From Paraburkholderia sabiae (GTDB taxonomy: Bacteria; Pseudomonadota; Gammaproteobacteria; Burkholderiales; Burkholderiaceae), in contig NZ_CP125295.1 of the NCBI RefSeq assembly GCF_030412785.1, positions 1,364,001-1,428,000 of the forward strand: a stretch of DNA of 64,000 nucleotides. The letters are read 5' to 3'. Shown here in pieces: positions 47,312 through 59,455 of this stretch. A program made the position numbers and the translations under genes. Positions within the stretch are counted from its first letter, which is position 1; every line of letters starts with the position of its first letter. The notes under the pieces were generated by a model. The model saw only the letters and a list, made by a program, of their open reading frames with translations. It was not told where the DNA came from and ran no database searches.

Positions 47312-48280
47312 ATGAATCTCTCGCTTCGCAACGCGTGGCCCACGCTCGCGATCATGATGGGCGCGTCCGTATGGGGCATGGTCTGGTATCCGCTGCGCAT
47401 GCTCCACGCGCTCGGCGTGACGGGCACGGCGGCGAGCGCGCTGACGAGCGGCGCAGGGTGTCTGTTCGTGCTGCTCGTGCGGCGCAGCGCGATCAAAACG
47501 ATCCGCTGGCACTGGCTGCTGCCCGCGCTCGCGCTGTTCGCGGGCATCACCAATCTCGGCTTCGTGTGGGGCGCGATCCACGGCCAGGTGATGCGCGTGC
47601 TGCTGCTGTTCTATCTGACGCCCGCGTGGACGGCGCTCTTCGCTCACTTCATCCTGCATGAACGGCTGACCTGGGCGGGCGCTGCGCTCGCGGCGCTGTC
47701 GCTGGCGGGCGCGATGATGATGCTGTGGTCGCCGCAACTGGGGCTTCCCGTGCCCGGCAGCCTGGCCGAATGGGCGGGTCTCGCGGCGGGAATGTCGTTC
47801 GCGATGAGCAACGTGCTCATCCTCAAGACGAGCCGCGAATTGCCCGACATGCGCGCCGAGATGCGCACGGCCGTGATTTTCGGCGGCGCGGCGATCTTCG
47901 GCTCGTGCGCGTCGCTCTTCGAGTCCGTGCCTGCCGCTGCGCCCGCGGGCGCGCACATCGGCGAGGCCGTGCTGCTCGTGCTCGGAATCGGTTTCGTTCT
48001 GGCGACCAACAACATGCTCGTGCAATACGGCCTTGCGCGCGTGCCGGCGAACCGCGCGTCGATCATCATGCTGTTCGAAATAGTCGTGACGGCGCTCACC
48101 GCGTGGCTGTTCGCGAGCGAAGTGCCCGGTCCGCGCGAGTGGGCGGGCGGCGCGTGCATCGTGCTGGCCTCGGCGCTGTCGAGCTGGGTGCACCGCGCGA
48201 AGCGCCAGGAAGCGACGGGCGCGGACGAGGACGGAAACCCGGATGGCGACGGTAAGAATAGCCCACGCGCGATGGTATGA
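47312..48280 (+). CDS. EamA/DMT-family transporter
   Basis: A 322-residue inner-membrane protein with about 10 hydrophobic segments in two EamA repeats. The first begins AWPTLAIMMGASVWGMVWYPLR and the second near AEWAGLAAGMSFAMSNVLIL. The conserved end-of-repeat helices are LLLFYLTPAWTALFAHFILHERLTW and IIMLFEIVVTALTAWLFASE. Family members export amino acids, drugs or other metabolites; the substrate is unknown. The C terminus is a charged cytoplasmic tail. It stands alone between divergent dapC and co-directional smc (166 bp). Confidence 0.9.
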   Translation: MNLSLRNAWPTLAIMMGASVWGMVWYPLRMLHALGVTGTAASALTSGAGCLFVLLVRRSAIKTIRWHWLLPALALFAGITNLGFVWGAIHGQVMRVLLLFYLTPAWTALFAHFILHERLTWAGAALAALSLAGAMMMLWSPQLGLPVPGSLAEWAGLAAGMSFAMSNVLILKTSRELPDMRAEMRTAVIFGGAAIFGSCASLFESVPAAAPAGAHIGEAVLLVLGIGFVLATNNMLVQYGLARVPANRASIIMLFEIVVTALTAWLFASEVPGPREWAGGACIVLASALSSWVHRAKRQEATGADEDGNPDGDGKNSPRAMV

Positions 48281-48446
48281 TTCCCCCTCATTGGCCGGCG
48301 GTGCAGCGTAGGGCGCGCCGCGGCGCCGGAATCGCAGCGGGCTCGCGCTCCGTTGTGCCGCCTGACGGGCAGGGAGCCGCGGGCGGTTCGCACATCGAAC
48401 CCGCGCGTTCCGTTTCCATAAATTATTTTTAAACAGCGATATCGCC

Positions 48447-51400
48447 GTGCGTCTGACCTCGATCAAACTCGCTGGCTTCAAGTCATTCGTCGATCCCACG
48501 CATTTCCAGGTTCCGGGCCAGCTTGTCGGCGTGGTCGGTCCCAATGGTTGCGGCAAGTCCAACATCATCGATGCCGTGCGCTGGGTGCTCGGCGAATCGC
48601 GCGCCTCGGAGCTGCGCGGCGAGTCGATGCAGGACGTGATCTTCAACGGCTCGACGGCGCGCAAGCCGGGCAGCCGCGCCAGCGTCGAACTTGTGTTCGA
48701 CAACGCCGACGGCCGTGCCGCCGGCCAGTGGGGCCAGTATGCCGAAATCGCCGTCAAGCGCGTGCTGACGCGCGACGGCACCTCGAGCTACTACATCAAC
48801 AATCTGCCGGCGCGCCGCCGCGACATCCAGGACATCTTCCTCGGCACGGGCCTCGGTCCGCGCGCGTACGCGATCATCGGCCAGGGCATGATCGCGCGGA
48901 TCATCGAGGCGAAGCCCGAAGAACTGCGCGTGTTCCTTGAGGAAGCCGCGGGCGTCTCGAAGTACAAGGAACGCCGCCGCGAAACCGAGAATCGTCTGCA
49001 CGACACGCGTGAGAATCTGACGCGCGTTGAAGACATCGTCCGCGAACTCACGACGAATCTGGAAAAGCTCGAGGCGCAAGCCGTCGTTGCGACGAAGTTC
49101 AAGGACTTGCAGGCCGACGGCGAAGAAAAGCAGCGTCTGCTGTGGCTGTTGCGCAAGAACGAAGCGGGCACCGAGCAGGACAAGCAGAAGCGCGCAATCG
49201 AACAGGCGCAGATCGACGTCGAAGCGCATACGGCGAAACTGCGTGAAGTCGAGGCACAACTCGAAACGCTGCGCGTCGCGAACTATTCGGCCAGCGACGC
49301 GATGCAGGGCGCTCAAGGCGCACTGTACGAAGCGAACGCCGAGGTGAGCCGCCTCGAAGCCGAAATCAAGTTCATCGTCGAATCGCGCAACCGCGTGCAG
49401 GCGCAGATCGCGGCGCTGACGGCGCAGCGCGAGCAGTGGCTCGCGCAGGCGCAAAAGGCGCAAGACGATCTCGAAGACGCAGAAATGGCGCTCGGCGAAG
49501 GCGAAGAGAAGGCCGTCATCGCCGAAGAGGCCGCGGCCGCGAAGCACGACGCGATGCCCGCGCTCGAAGCGCGCTGGCGCGATGCGCAGTCGCAGTTGAA
49601 CGACGAACGTGCCGGCATCGCGCAGACCGAGCAGGCGATCAAGCTCGAAGCCGCGCATCAGCGCAACGCCGACCAGCAATTGCAGCAGCTGCAGCAGCGC
49701 CAGGAGCGTCTGAAGACGGAAGCGAGCGGTCTCGATGCGCCGGATGAGGCGCAGCTCGAAGAACTGCGCATGCAGCTCGCCGAGCACGAAGAGATTCTGC
49801 GCGAAGCACAAGAGCGTCTTGCCGATGCACAGGACACGCTGCCGCGTCTCGATGGCGAGCGCCGCGCTGCGCAGGACCGCGTGCAAGCCGAAAGCGCGCA
49901 GATCCATCAGCTCGAAGCGCGCCTTGCCGCGCTGCGTCAGTTGCAGGAGAACGTGCAGACGGAAGGCAAGATCCAGCCGTGGCTCGACAAGCACGAACTC
50001 GGCGCGCTGCCGCGTCTGTGGAAGAAGCTGCATGTCGAAGCCGGTTGGGAAACCGCGCTCGAATCGGTGCTGCGCGAGCGGCTGGCTGCGCTGGAAGTGT
50101 CGAACCTCGATTGGGTGAAGCACTTCGTCAGCGACGCGCCGCCCGCCAAGCTCGCGTTCTACGCGCCGCCCGCGGCCGGTCAGCCCGCTGCGGCGCCCGC
50201 GTCGCTGCGGCCGCTGCTGTCGCTGGTGCGGATCGACGATGCCGGCATTCGCGCCGTGCTCAACGACTGGCTCGGCAACGCCTTCGTCGCCGACGATCTG
50301 CCGCAAGCGCTGTCGATGCGCGCGCAATTGCCGGAAGGCGGCGCGTTCGTCGTCAAGGCGGGCCATGTGGTGACGCGCGTCGGCGTGCAGCTGTACGCGG
50401 CCGATTCGGAACAGGCGGGCATGCTCGCGCGCCAGCAGGAAATCGAAAACCTGACGCGCCAGGTGCGCGCGCAGGCGCTGCTCGCCGAAGAGGCGAAGGC
50501 GGCGGCGATTCGCGCGGAAGCCGCGCATACGCAGGCATCGAATGCGCTGACGGAAGTACGCCAGCAGGCGGAGCGCGCTACCCAGCGCGTGCATGCACTG
50601 CAAATGGATGTGCTCAAGCTCACGCAGGCACACGAGCGCTACACGCAGCGCAATACGCAGATCGGTGAGGAACTCGAAGAGATCACCGCGCAGATCGACG
50701 AGCAGCGTGCGTTGCGTGCCGAATCGGAAGCGAATTTCGAGCGCCATGATGCCGAACTCGCCGAATTGCAGGCGCGTTTCGAAGACAACCAGCTCGCGTT
50801 CGAATCGCTCGACGAAGAACTGAGCAATGCGCGCAACGGCGCGCGTGATCTCGACCGCGCCGCCACCGACGCGCGCTTCGCCGCGCGCAACATGGCGAAC
50901 CGTATCGACGAACTGAAGCGCAGCATTCAGGTCGCGCACGAGCAGAGCGAGCGCGTGGCCGGCTCGCTCGAAGATGCCCGTGCCGAACTCGAGACGATCA
51001 ACGAGCAGACGGCGCACACGGGTCTGCAGGACGCGCTGGATATTCGTCGCGTCAAGGAAGAGGCGCTGCATGCCGCGCGTCTCGAACTCGACGATCTGAC
51101 TGCGAAGCTGCGCGCTGCGGACGAACTGCGTCTGACCACGGAGCGTGCGCTGCAGCCGCTGCGCGACCGCATCACCGAGCTGCAGTTGAAGGAACAGGCC
51201 GCGCGGCTGAACGCCGAGCAGTTCATCGAGCAGCTGACGGCGGCGGGCGTCGACGAAGCCGACTTGCAGGCGAAGCTCACGCCGGACATGAAGCCATCGT
51301 ACCTGCAAGGCGAAGTGACGCGCATCAACAACGCGATCACGGCGCTCGGCCCGGTGAACATGGCCGCGCTCGACGAACTGAAAGCGGCTACCGAGCGCAA

Positions 51401-51965
51401 GTTCTTCCTCGACGCGCAATCGGCCGACCTGACGAACGCGATCGAAACGCTCGAAGACGCGATCCGCAAGATCGACCAGGAAACGCGCACGCTGCTGCAA
51501 GGCACGTTCGACGAAGTGAACCGTCATTTCGGCGAGCTGTTCCCGCGTCTGTTCGGCGGCGGGCAGGCAAAGTTGATCATGACGGGCGACGAGATTCTCG
51601 ATGCCGGCGTGCAGGTCATGGCGCAGCCGCCGGGCAAGAAGAACTCGACGATTCACCTGTTGTCGGGCGGCGAAAAGGCGCTCACGGCGACGGCCCTCGT
51701 GTTCGCGATGTTCCAGCTGAATCCGGCGCCGTTCTGTCTGCTGGACGAAGTGGACGCGCCGCTCGACGACGCGAACACCGAGCGTTTCGCGAACCTTGTG
51801 CGCGCGATGTCGGCCAAAACACAGTTCCTGTTCATTTCGCACAACAAGATCGCGATGGAAATGGCGCAGCAACTGATCGGGGTGACGATGCAGGAGCAGG
51901 GCGTGTCGCGGATCGTGGCTGTCGACATGGAAACGGCTGCGGGATTTGTCCAGAATATCGTTTAA
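48447..51965 (+). CDS. smc: Chromosome segregation protein SMC
   Basis: A 1172-residue condensin subunit that compacts and segregates the chromosome. The N-terminal ATPase head has GVVGPNGCGKSNIIDAVRWV. Two long coiled coils flank a hinge near residues 510-640 (IQPWLDKHELGALPRLWKKL onward). The C-terminal head has the signature LSGGEKALTATALVFAMF and Walker B PFCLLDEVDAPLDDANTERF. Start is a GTG at 48447 (RLTSIKLAGFKSFVDPT), the conserved N terminus. This organism uses Smc rather than MukB. zipA follows 181 bp downstream; scpA/scpB are not in the window. Confidence 0.97.
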   Translation: MRLTSIKLAGFKSFVDPTHFQVPGQLVGVVGPNGCGKSNIIDAVRWVLGESRASELRGESMQDVIFNGSTARKPGSRASVELVFDNADGRAAGQWGQYAEIAVKRVLTRDGTSSYYINNLPARRRDIQDIFLGTGLGPRAYAIIGQGMIARIIEAKPEELRVFLEEAAGVSKYKERRRETENRLHDTRENLTRVEDIVRELTTNLEKLEAQAVVATKFKDLQADGEEKQRLLWLLRKNEAGTEQDKQKRAIEQAQIDVEAHTAKLREVEAQLETLRVANYSASDAMQGAQGALYEANAEVSRLEAEIKFIVESRNRVQAQIAALTAQREQWLAQAQKAQDDLEDAEMALGEGEEKAVIAEEAAAAKHDAMPALEARWRDAQSQLNDERAGIAQTEQAIKLEAAHQRNADQQLQQLQQRQERLKTEASGLDAPDEAQLEELRMQLAEHEEILREAQERLADAQDTLPRLDGERRAAQDRVQAESAQIHQLEARLAALRQLQENVQTEGKIQPWLDKHELGALPRLWKKLHVEAGWETALESVLRERLAALEVSNLDWVKHFVSDAPPAKLAFYAPPAAGQPAAAPASLRPLLSLVRIDDAGIRAVLNDWLGNAFVADDLPQALSMRAQLPEGGAFVVKAGHVVTRVGVQLYAADSEQAGMLARQQEIENLTRQVRAQALLAEEAKAAAIRAEAAHTQASNALTEVRQQAERATQRVHALQMDVLKLTQAHERYTQRNTQIGEELEEITAQIDEQRALRAESEANFERHDAELAELQARFEDNQLAFESLDEELSNARNGARDLDRAATDARFAARNMANRIDELKRSIQVAHEQSERVAGSLEDARAELETINEQTAHTGLQDALDIRRVKEEALHAARLELDDLTAKLRAADELRLTTERALQPLRDRITELQLKEQAARLNAEQFIEQLTAAGVDEADLQAKLTPDMKPSYLQGEVTRINNAITALGPVNMAALDELKAATERKFFLDAQSADLTNAIETLEDAIRKIDQETRTLLQGTFDEVNRHFGELFPRLFGGGQAKLIMTGDEILDAGVQVMAQPPGKKNSTIHLLSGGEKALTATALVFAMFQLNPAPFCLLDEVDAPLDDANTERFANLVRAMSAKTQFLFISHNKIAMEMAQQLIGVTMQEQGVSRIVAVDMETAAGFVQNIV

Positions 51966-52146
51966 ACGTCCACCCACGCATCGCCCGGCGTCCTGCCGGG
52001 TGACGCGCGGGTGTTGCTGAAACAGAATTGGTTTCGCTGCGCGTCTTCGCCCGCAGCGGCGGTACGTGTCCCTTCGGGTGCCACCTGCCAGCCGCGCGAA
52101 TCAGGCACGATGCGCAACGACGAAAAGAATTGCAGATGGAGCGTGC

Positions 52147-53385
52147 ATGGACGAGTTGACACTCGGTTTGATCGGCGCGGGCGCCGTGGTGGTCGGGGGT
52201 GTGGTGGTCTACAACGCGTGGCAAGGCGCAAAGGTCCGTCGCAAGATGCCGCGGCCGATGCCTGCCGATGCGGCAGAACCGCTCGCCCGGGACGACCAGG
52301 ACGAGCAGAGTCCCTTCATCGAGCCGGCGCGTCCGACGACACGTCGGGAATCCGCAACTGGCGAGCAGGCGGAGGTCGCGCGCGTCGAGCCGACCTTCGG
52401 CGGCGCCGCGCCGCTCGATACGCCAGCCGACATCCAGGCGGAGAACACGTCGCCCAACGGCTTCCCCGAAGAGGAAGAGTCCGCGCAGCCCGTGGGCGAC
52501 CAGCTCGCCGAGGACGAGCGCAGCGAGCCGATCATGCCCGCCGCGACGACCATTTCGTCGGCGCCGCCCGCCATCGTCGATCGCCGTATCGACTGCATCG
52601 TGCCGCTGCGGCTGACTGCACCCGTCGCGGGCGACAAGGTGCTGCCGCTCGCGCAGCGTCTGCGTCGCGCGGGCAGCAAGCCGGTGCATATCGAGGGCAA
52701 ACCGGAAGGCGGCAGCGGATGGGAATTGCTGCAAAACGGCGTGCGCTACGAAGAACTGCGCGCGGCCGCGCAGCTTGCGAACCGCAGCGGCCCGCTCAAC
52801 GAACTGGAGTTCTCCGAATTCGTGACGGGCGTCCAGCAATTCGCGGATGCGCTCGACGCATCGCCCGAGTTTCCGGACATGATGGAAACGGTGTCGATGG
52901 CGCGCGAACTCGACGGTTTTGCCGCCCAATGCGACGCACAGCTGTCGATCAACGTGCTGTCCGACGGCGCGCCGTGGTCGGCGAACTACGTGCAGGCGGT
53001 CGCATCGCAGGACGGCTTGCTGCTGTCGCGTGACGGCACCCGCTTCGTCAAGCTCGACGGAAAGCAGAGCCCTGTCTTCATGCTGCAGTTCGGCGACACC
53101 AACTTCCTGCGCGACGATCTCACATACAAGGGCGGCCAGATGATCACGCTGGTGCTCGACGTGCCCGTCGCCGACGAAGACATCCTGCCGTTCCGCCTGA
53201 TGTGCGATTACGCGAAGTCGCTGGCTGAGCGCATCGGTGGCCGGGTGGTCGACGATGGCCGCCGTCCGCTGCCGGAAAGCGCGCTGCTCGCCATCGAGAA
53301 GCAGCTGATGACGTTGTACGCGAAGCTCGAACAGGCAGGCATTCCGGCCGGTTCGCCCGCGACGCGACGACTGTTCAGCCAGTAA
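52147..53385 (+). CDS. zipA: Cell division protein ZipA
   Basis: ZipA tethers the FtsZ ring to the inner membrane. The 412-residue protein has an N-terminal membrane anchor (LTLGLIGAGAVVVGGVVVYNAW, residues 4-25), a long acidic Pro-rich linker (about residues 40-165), and a C-terminal FtsZ-binding domain (DCIVPLRLTAPVAGDKVLPL onward, ending LYAKLEQAGIPAGSPATRRLF). The domain is more divergent than in enterics but the layout and the smc-zipA-ligA order support the call. Start ATG 52147 places the anchor at the N terminus. Confidence 0.9.
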   Translation: MDELTLGLIGAGAVVVGGVVVYNAWQGAKVRRKMPRPMPADAAEPLARDDQDEQSPFIEPARPTTRRESATGEQAEVARVEPTFGGAAPLDTPADIQAENTSPNGFPEEEESAQPVGDQLAEDERSEPIMPAATTISSAPPAIVDRRIDCIVPLRLTAPVAGDKVLPLAQRLRRAGSKPVHIEGKPEGGSGWELLQNGVRYEELRAAAQLANRSGPLNELEFSEFVTGVQQFADALDASPEFPDMMETVSMARELDGFAAQCDAQLSINVLSDGAPWSANYVQAVASQDGLLLSRDGTRFVKLDGKQSPVFMLQFGDTNFLRDDLTYKGGQMITLVLDVPVADEDILPFRLMCDYAKSLAERIGGRVVDDGRRPLPESALLAIEKQLMTLYAKLEQAGIPAGSPATRRLFSQ

Positions 53386-53429
53386 GCGCAGCAAGTTCGC
53401 GCGACATAGTTTCCGTCGTACGGACCTGC

Positions 53430-53466
53430 AAACCGCCTGATGCACGCCGCTGCTTCAGGCGGTTTT
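53430..53466. terminator. Bidirectional terminator after zipA
   Basis: AAACCGCCTGA pairs with TCAGGCGGTTT around a 14-base loop, with short T tracts on both strands, between zipA and the convergent hydrolase gene. Confidence 0.75.
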
Positions 53467-53521
53467 CATTTGCGCTGGCCAATTCGGTTGATTGCGGCAA
53501 GCAGCGCTGACGGCGTCGGCG

Positions 53522-54352
53522 CTATCCCACATCGTCCTGCCACGGTTGCCCACTGATCCACGCCTTGATTGCGGCGACCACCGCTTCATCCCTTCCGTAG
53601 AACCCGTGATGCGACAGCGCCTCGCAGGGTTCGCCGCGCACGTCGCCGCCATGCACGGTGATCAGCGCGTACTGGCTGCTTTTGGCGATACGTCTGAGGG
53701 CTTCGTACGAGCAGAGAAAGCAGCCGTCGTCGGCGTGATGCACGAACAACTGACGCGCGCGGATCGCGCCGTAGTCGAAGCCGATCAGCGGCGTGGCCTG
53801 GCCGCGCGAAGGGCTGCTGAGCGTCGACGTATGCACGACGGCGTCCCAGACATCGGGCAACGCGCGGCCCGCATAGGCCGTCGAGATGGTGCCGCGACTG
53901 GTGCCGACCAATACGAGCTTGGCCTGTGGGAAACGGCGATGCAGATCAACCGCGACTTGCGCGAGATCCTGTGCGGCGCGTGGCGACGCGCGGAACGCAT
54001 CCGAGTAGCCGCCGGGTTGATCGGACGGCGCATCGACGATGGCAGTCGCGAACTGGTCATCGACGAACAGACGCCGCGCGCGAATCAGAAAGTTGTTCTT
54101 CTCGCGCAGGCGGATCGCGCCGTCGGGCTGCTGCGACAGTTCGAGATTGCCCTTGCTGCCCGGCATCATCACAAGTATCCAATGCGGCTGGCTGCCGTCC
54201 TGTTGCGTGAGCAGATAGCCGATCGACGCGCCTTGCGCAAGCGGCGCATCGATCACCTGTTCGCTGGCCACGACACCCGCCGGCCGCAAGAAGGCGAGGA
54301 CAGCCAGCAGCCAGAACAGGCAGCGCATAAAACGGATGACGAACACGGACAT
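53522..54352 (-). CDS. Exported alpha/beta hydrolase
   Basis: A 276-residue alpha/beta hydrolase of unknown substrate. A signal peptide (MSVFVIRFMRCLFWLLAVLA to about VVASEQ) suggests a periplasmic enzyme. The nucleophile elbow is VLVGTSRGTIST (Ser in G-T-S-R-G), the acid probably the Asp in HHADDGC and the base His in ALSHHGFYG. Two Cys near DDGCFLC may form a disulfide. Start at 54352 follows GGGAGAACC; an upstream ATG 29 codons away would place the signal peptide internally. It is the only minus-strand gene in an otherwise co-directional smc-zipA-ligA-def block. Confidence 0.82.
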   Translation of the reverse strand: MSVFVIRFMRCLFWLLAVLAFLRPAGVVASEQVIDAPLAQGASIGYLLTQQDGSQPHWILVMMPGSKGNLELSQQPDGAIRLREKNNFLIRARRLFVDDQFATAIVDAPSDQPGGYSDAFRASPRAAQDLAQVAVDLHRRFPQAKLVLVGTSRGTISTAYAGRALPDVWDAVVHTSTLSSPSRGQATPLIGFDYGAIRARQLFVHHADDGCFLCSYEALRRIAKSSQYALITVHGGDVRGEPCEALSHHGFYGRDEAVVAAIKAWISGQPWQDDVG

Positions 54353-54462
54353 GGCGATAGGTTCTCCCGGTCGATGCGTGCCGCTTTGAATGGTCAGCAC
54401 GCGATGGACGGCAGCCGACACGGTCGCATTCCGCGTCACGCGCTGTCAACGGTTTGCGTGTT

Positions 54463-54481
54463 CATTGGCCGATCGGCCAGG
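54463..54481. promoter_or_regulatory. 19-bp palindromic sequence, copy 2
   Basis: Identical over 19 bases to the sequence at 40080-40098, with the perfect core TGGCCGATCGGCCA. It lies in the divergent region between the hydrolase gene (111 bp from its start) and ligA (123 bp from its start). Confidence 0.5.
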
Positions 54482-54562
54482 ATTTGTAGGAGTACGTTCC
54501 GGCTCGGTTTGCAGGCGCACGAAACTGGCCATCCGGCCGATGCGACGGGAAGCGCTTCCTGA

Positions 54563-57186
<2,624 letters not shown>

Positions 57187-57205
57187 GCATTCGACACCGA
57201 TAAAG

Positions 57206-57231
57206 AAAAAGCCCGCTGATGCGGGCTTTTT
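57206..57231. terminator. Bidirectional terminator between def and rluB
   Basis: AAAAAGCCCGC and GCGGGCTTTTT pair around TGAT, with five-base A and T runs on the two sides, serving convergent genes. Confidence 0.9.
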
Positions 57232-57250
57232 CATGTGGAGGAGACAGCGC

Positions 57251-59449
57251 TTAGAACGACTCGTCCGGGCCGAGATAGCGCCACTGTCCGGGCGGCAGCG
57301 CGCCGAGCATCACCTGGCCCATCCGCACGCGCTTGAGACCGACCACGTGCAGGCCGACCAGTTCGCACATCCGGCGAATCTGGCGTTTCTTGCCTTCGCG
57401 CAGCACGAAGCGCAACTGCTCGCCGTTTTGCCAGCTGACCATCGCGGGTTTGAGCGGCACGCCGTCGAGTTCCAGGCCGTGGCGCAGTTTCGCGAGTTCT
57501 TCAGCCGGAAACGCGTGTTCGACGTCCGTTTCCACGTCGCCATAGCTCACGCGCACCAGATATTCCTTGTCGATCTCGGAATGCCCGCCGATCAGCTGCT
57601 TCGCAATGCGACCATCCTGCGTCAGCACGAGCAGTCCCGTCGAGTCGATGTCGAGGCGACCGGCGGGTGCGAGTTGTCGCAAATGTAGCGCCGAAAAACG
57701 GATGTCGGTGTGATCACCGTCCCAGCGATTCTCGGGTTTGACGAGCGTCACGGCCGGCTCGTAGCCGTCCTCCGCTTGTCCCGACACATAGCCGATCGGC
57801 TTATGCACGAGAATCGTCACCTGTTTCTGCTGCGCGGCCTGCGCGGCGGGATCGATCTGGATATCGGCGTCGGGGCGGACCTTCGTGCCGAGCGTATCGA
57901 CAACCACGCCGTCGACCGTCACCCAGCCTTTCTCGATCCATTCGTCCGCTTCGCGGCGCGAGCACAGGCCGAGTTCCGACATCAGCTTCGACAGGCGCAA
58001 ATTGCCGGGAGCGTCGTTGAATTCGCCCTCGTCGCGCTGACGCGGCGCGGCCGCCGGTCGGGGCTTGCGCGATGTCTTCTCGGCGGGACGCTCGAAACGC
58101 GCCGGGCGGTCGAAGCTGTCTTCGATCGAACGTGCGTCGCGTTTGGCTTTCGTCGCGCGCGGGGCGGGCGCGGCTTTGGGCGGCGCGTCGCTGGCGCGGT
58201 CCGCATAAGCGGCCTTCACGGGCTTGGCATAAGTGCGTTCGCTGCGAGCTTCGGTGTCGTCGCTGCGGCTGCGGCGCGGCGCACCTTCGCCGCGCGGGCG
58301 ACGTTCCGGTGCGGCGCCGCGATCTTCGTAGGACGCTCTGGCGGGACGTGCATACGTACGCTCGCCGCGTGCTTCCGATGATCGCTCGCCACGCGGTGCG
58401 CGTGCCGTGCGGCTCTCGCTCGCGTCGTCGCGATAACGTCGTTCCGTACGTTCACGCGTCGGCGCGTTTTCAGCGCCGCGTGCCGTGCGCGGGGCGCGGC
58501 GGCTGTCATCGTTGTCGCGCGGTGCGCGCGGTGCGCCGCGTGCATCGTCGTCGCGGGAGAAGCGCGGCGTGCGGTCGCCGGAACCCGCCGGACGGTCGCC
58601 ACGCGGAGGACGATCGGACGGGGCGCGTCGATCGGATCGTGCGTCGGAGTCGCGGCGGAATCCCGTGCCAGCGGGACCGCCTTCTCTGCGTGCCGGACGG
58701 TCGCCAAACGGACGACGCTCGAATGAACCGGAGTTGCTGCGTTCGCGCGAGCCGGCGCCCTCGCCACGCGCCGGGCGATCGCCAGCCGGACGACGACGCT
58801 CGGATGAGCCGGGGTCGCCGCGTTCACGGAAGCCCGCACCCTCGCCACGCGCCGGGCGGTCGCCAGCCGGACGACGACGCTCGAACGAGCCTGAGTCGCC
58901 GCGTTCGCGGAAGCCCGCGCCCTCGCCACGCGCCGGGCGGTCGCCAGCCGGACGACGACGCTCGAACGAGCCTGAGTCGCCGCGTTCGCGGAAGCCCGCG
59001 CCCTCACCATGCGCCGGACGATCACCAGCCGGGCGACGACGCTCGAACGAGCCGGAGTCACCGCGTTCGCGGAAGCCCGCGCCCTCGCCACGTGCCGGGC
59101 GATCACCAGCCGGGCGACGCTCGTACGAACCGGATTCGCCGCGTTCGCGTGAACCGGCACCCGCAGCACGCGCCGGACGATCACCGGAACGTGGCGACGA
59201 CGCGCCGCTGCGCGCACCCGCCGACGGGCCGCGCCGTTCAGCCGGCGCACTGGCCGCATTGCTCCTCGCGGCAGGACGCCTGGGCGCGTCACCGGAAGTC
59301 GCCGTATCACGCGGCTTTCTCGGCGCAGCGGGTTTATCTGCCGGACCGGCCGCTCGGGTGGGTTTGCGGGCGGTGCTGCTACCCGAACGCACAGGGGCGC
59401 GTTCGGACGAAGCCGGCCGCGGGTGCTTGGCTGTCAGTTTGACTCGCAT
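57251..59449 (-). CDS. rluB: 23S rRNA pseudouridine synthase RluB-like with long repetitive N-terminal extension
   Basis: RluB forms pseudouridine in 23S rRNA. The enzyme part is only the last 250 of 732 residues: an S4 domain ([21 protein letters not shown], from residue 483) and the RsuA/RluB catalytic domain with Asp600 in [21 protein letters not shown]. The first 480 residues are a low-complexity Arg/Gly/Ser/Pro/Asp extension. It includes a repeat array (residues 88-256) anchored by seven GDRPAR motifs. The extension is basic, probably disordered, and likely binds RNA. glnD lies 6 bp upstream, so the genes are co-transcribed. RluE/RluF-type specificity is not excluded. Confidence 0.9.
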   Translation of the reverse strand: MRVKLTAKHPRPASSERAPVRSGSSTARKPTRAAGPADKPAAPRKPRDTATSGDAPRRPAARSNAASAPAERRGPSAGARSGASSPRSGDRPARAAGAGSRERGESGSYERRPAGDRPARGEGAGFRERGDSGSFERRRPAGDRPAHGEGAGFRERGDSGSFERRRPAGDRPARGEGAGFRERGDSGSFERRRPAGDRPARGEGAGFRERGDPGSSERRRPAGDRPARGEGAGSRERSNSGSFERRPFGDRPARREGGPAGTGFRRDSDARSDRRAPSDRPPRGDRPAGSGDRTPRFSRDDDARGAPRAPRDNDDSRRAPRTARGAENAPTRERTERRYRDDASESRTARAPRGERSSEARGERTYARPARASYEDRGAAPERRPRGEGAPRRSRSDDTEARSERTYAKPVKAAYADRASDAPPKAAPAPRATKAKRDARSIEDSFDRPARFERPAEKTSRKPRPAAAPRQRDEGEFNDAPGNLRLSKLMSELGLCSRREADEWIEKGWVTVDGVVVDTLGTKVRPDADIQIDPAAQAAQQKQVTILVHKPIGYVSGQAEDGYEPAVTLVKPENRWDGDHTDIRFSALHLRQLAPAGRLDIDSTGLLVLTQDGRIAKQLIGGHSEIDKEYLVRVSYGDVETDVEHAFPAEELAKLRHGLELDGVPLKPAMVSWQNGEQLRFVLREGKKRQIRRMCELVGLHVVGLKRVRMGQVMLGALPPGQWRYLGPDESF
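58682..59188 (-). repeat. Tandem repeat array inside rluB
   Basis: Seven GDRPAR-type anchors (one reads GDRPAH) are spaced 26, 27, 27, 27, 27 and 26 residues, that is 78-81 bp. The unit is [14 protein letters not shown] followed by [13 protein letters not shown]. The four central units are almost identical in DNA as well, with scattered third-base and a few coding changes. Such an array is likely to change copy number between strains, always in frame when the unit is 81 or 78 bp. Confidence 0.92.
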
Positions 59450-59455
59450 GAAATC

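Noticed and set aside
48483..51977. An 1164-codon open frame antisense to smc.
   Set aside because: It mirrors the smc reading frame in a GC-rich genome, is Arg/Leu/His-rich with no motif or ribosome site, and disappears as a gene once smc is accepted.
57251..59449. Possibility that the rluB repeats are a CRISPR array.
   Set aside because: There are no unique spacers; units are continuous, coding and about 80 bp long.
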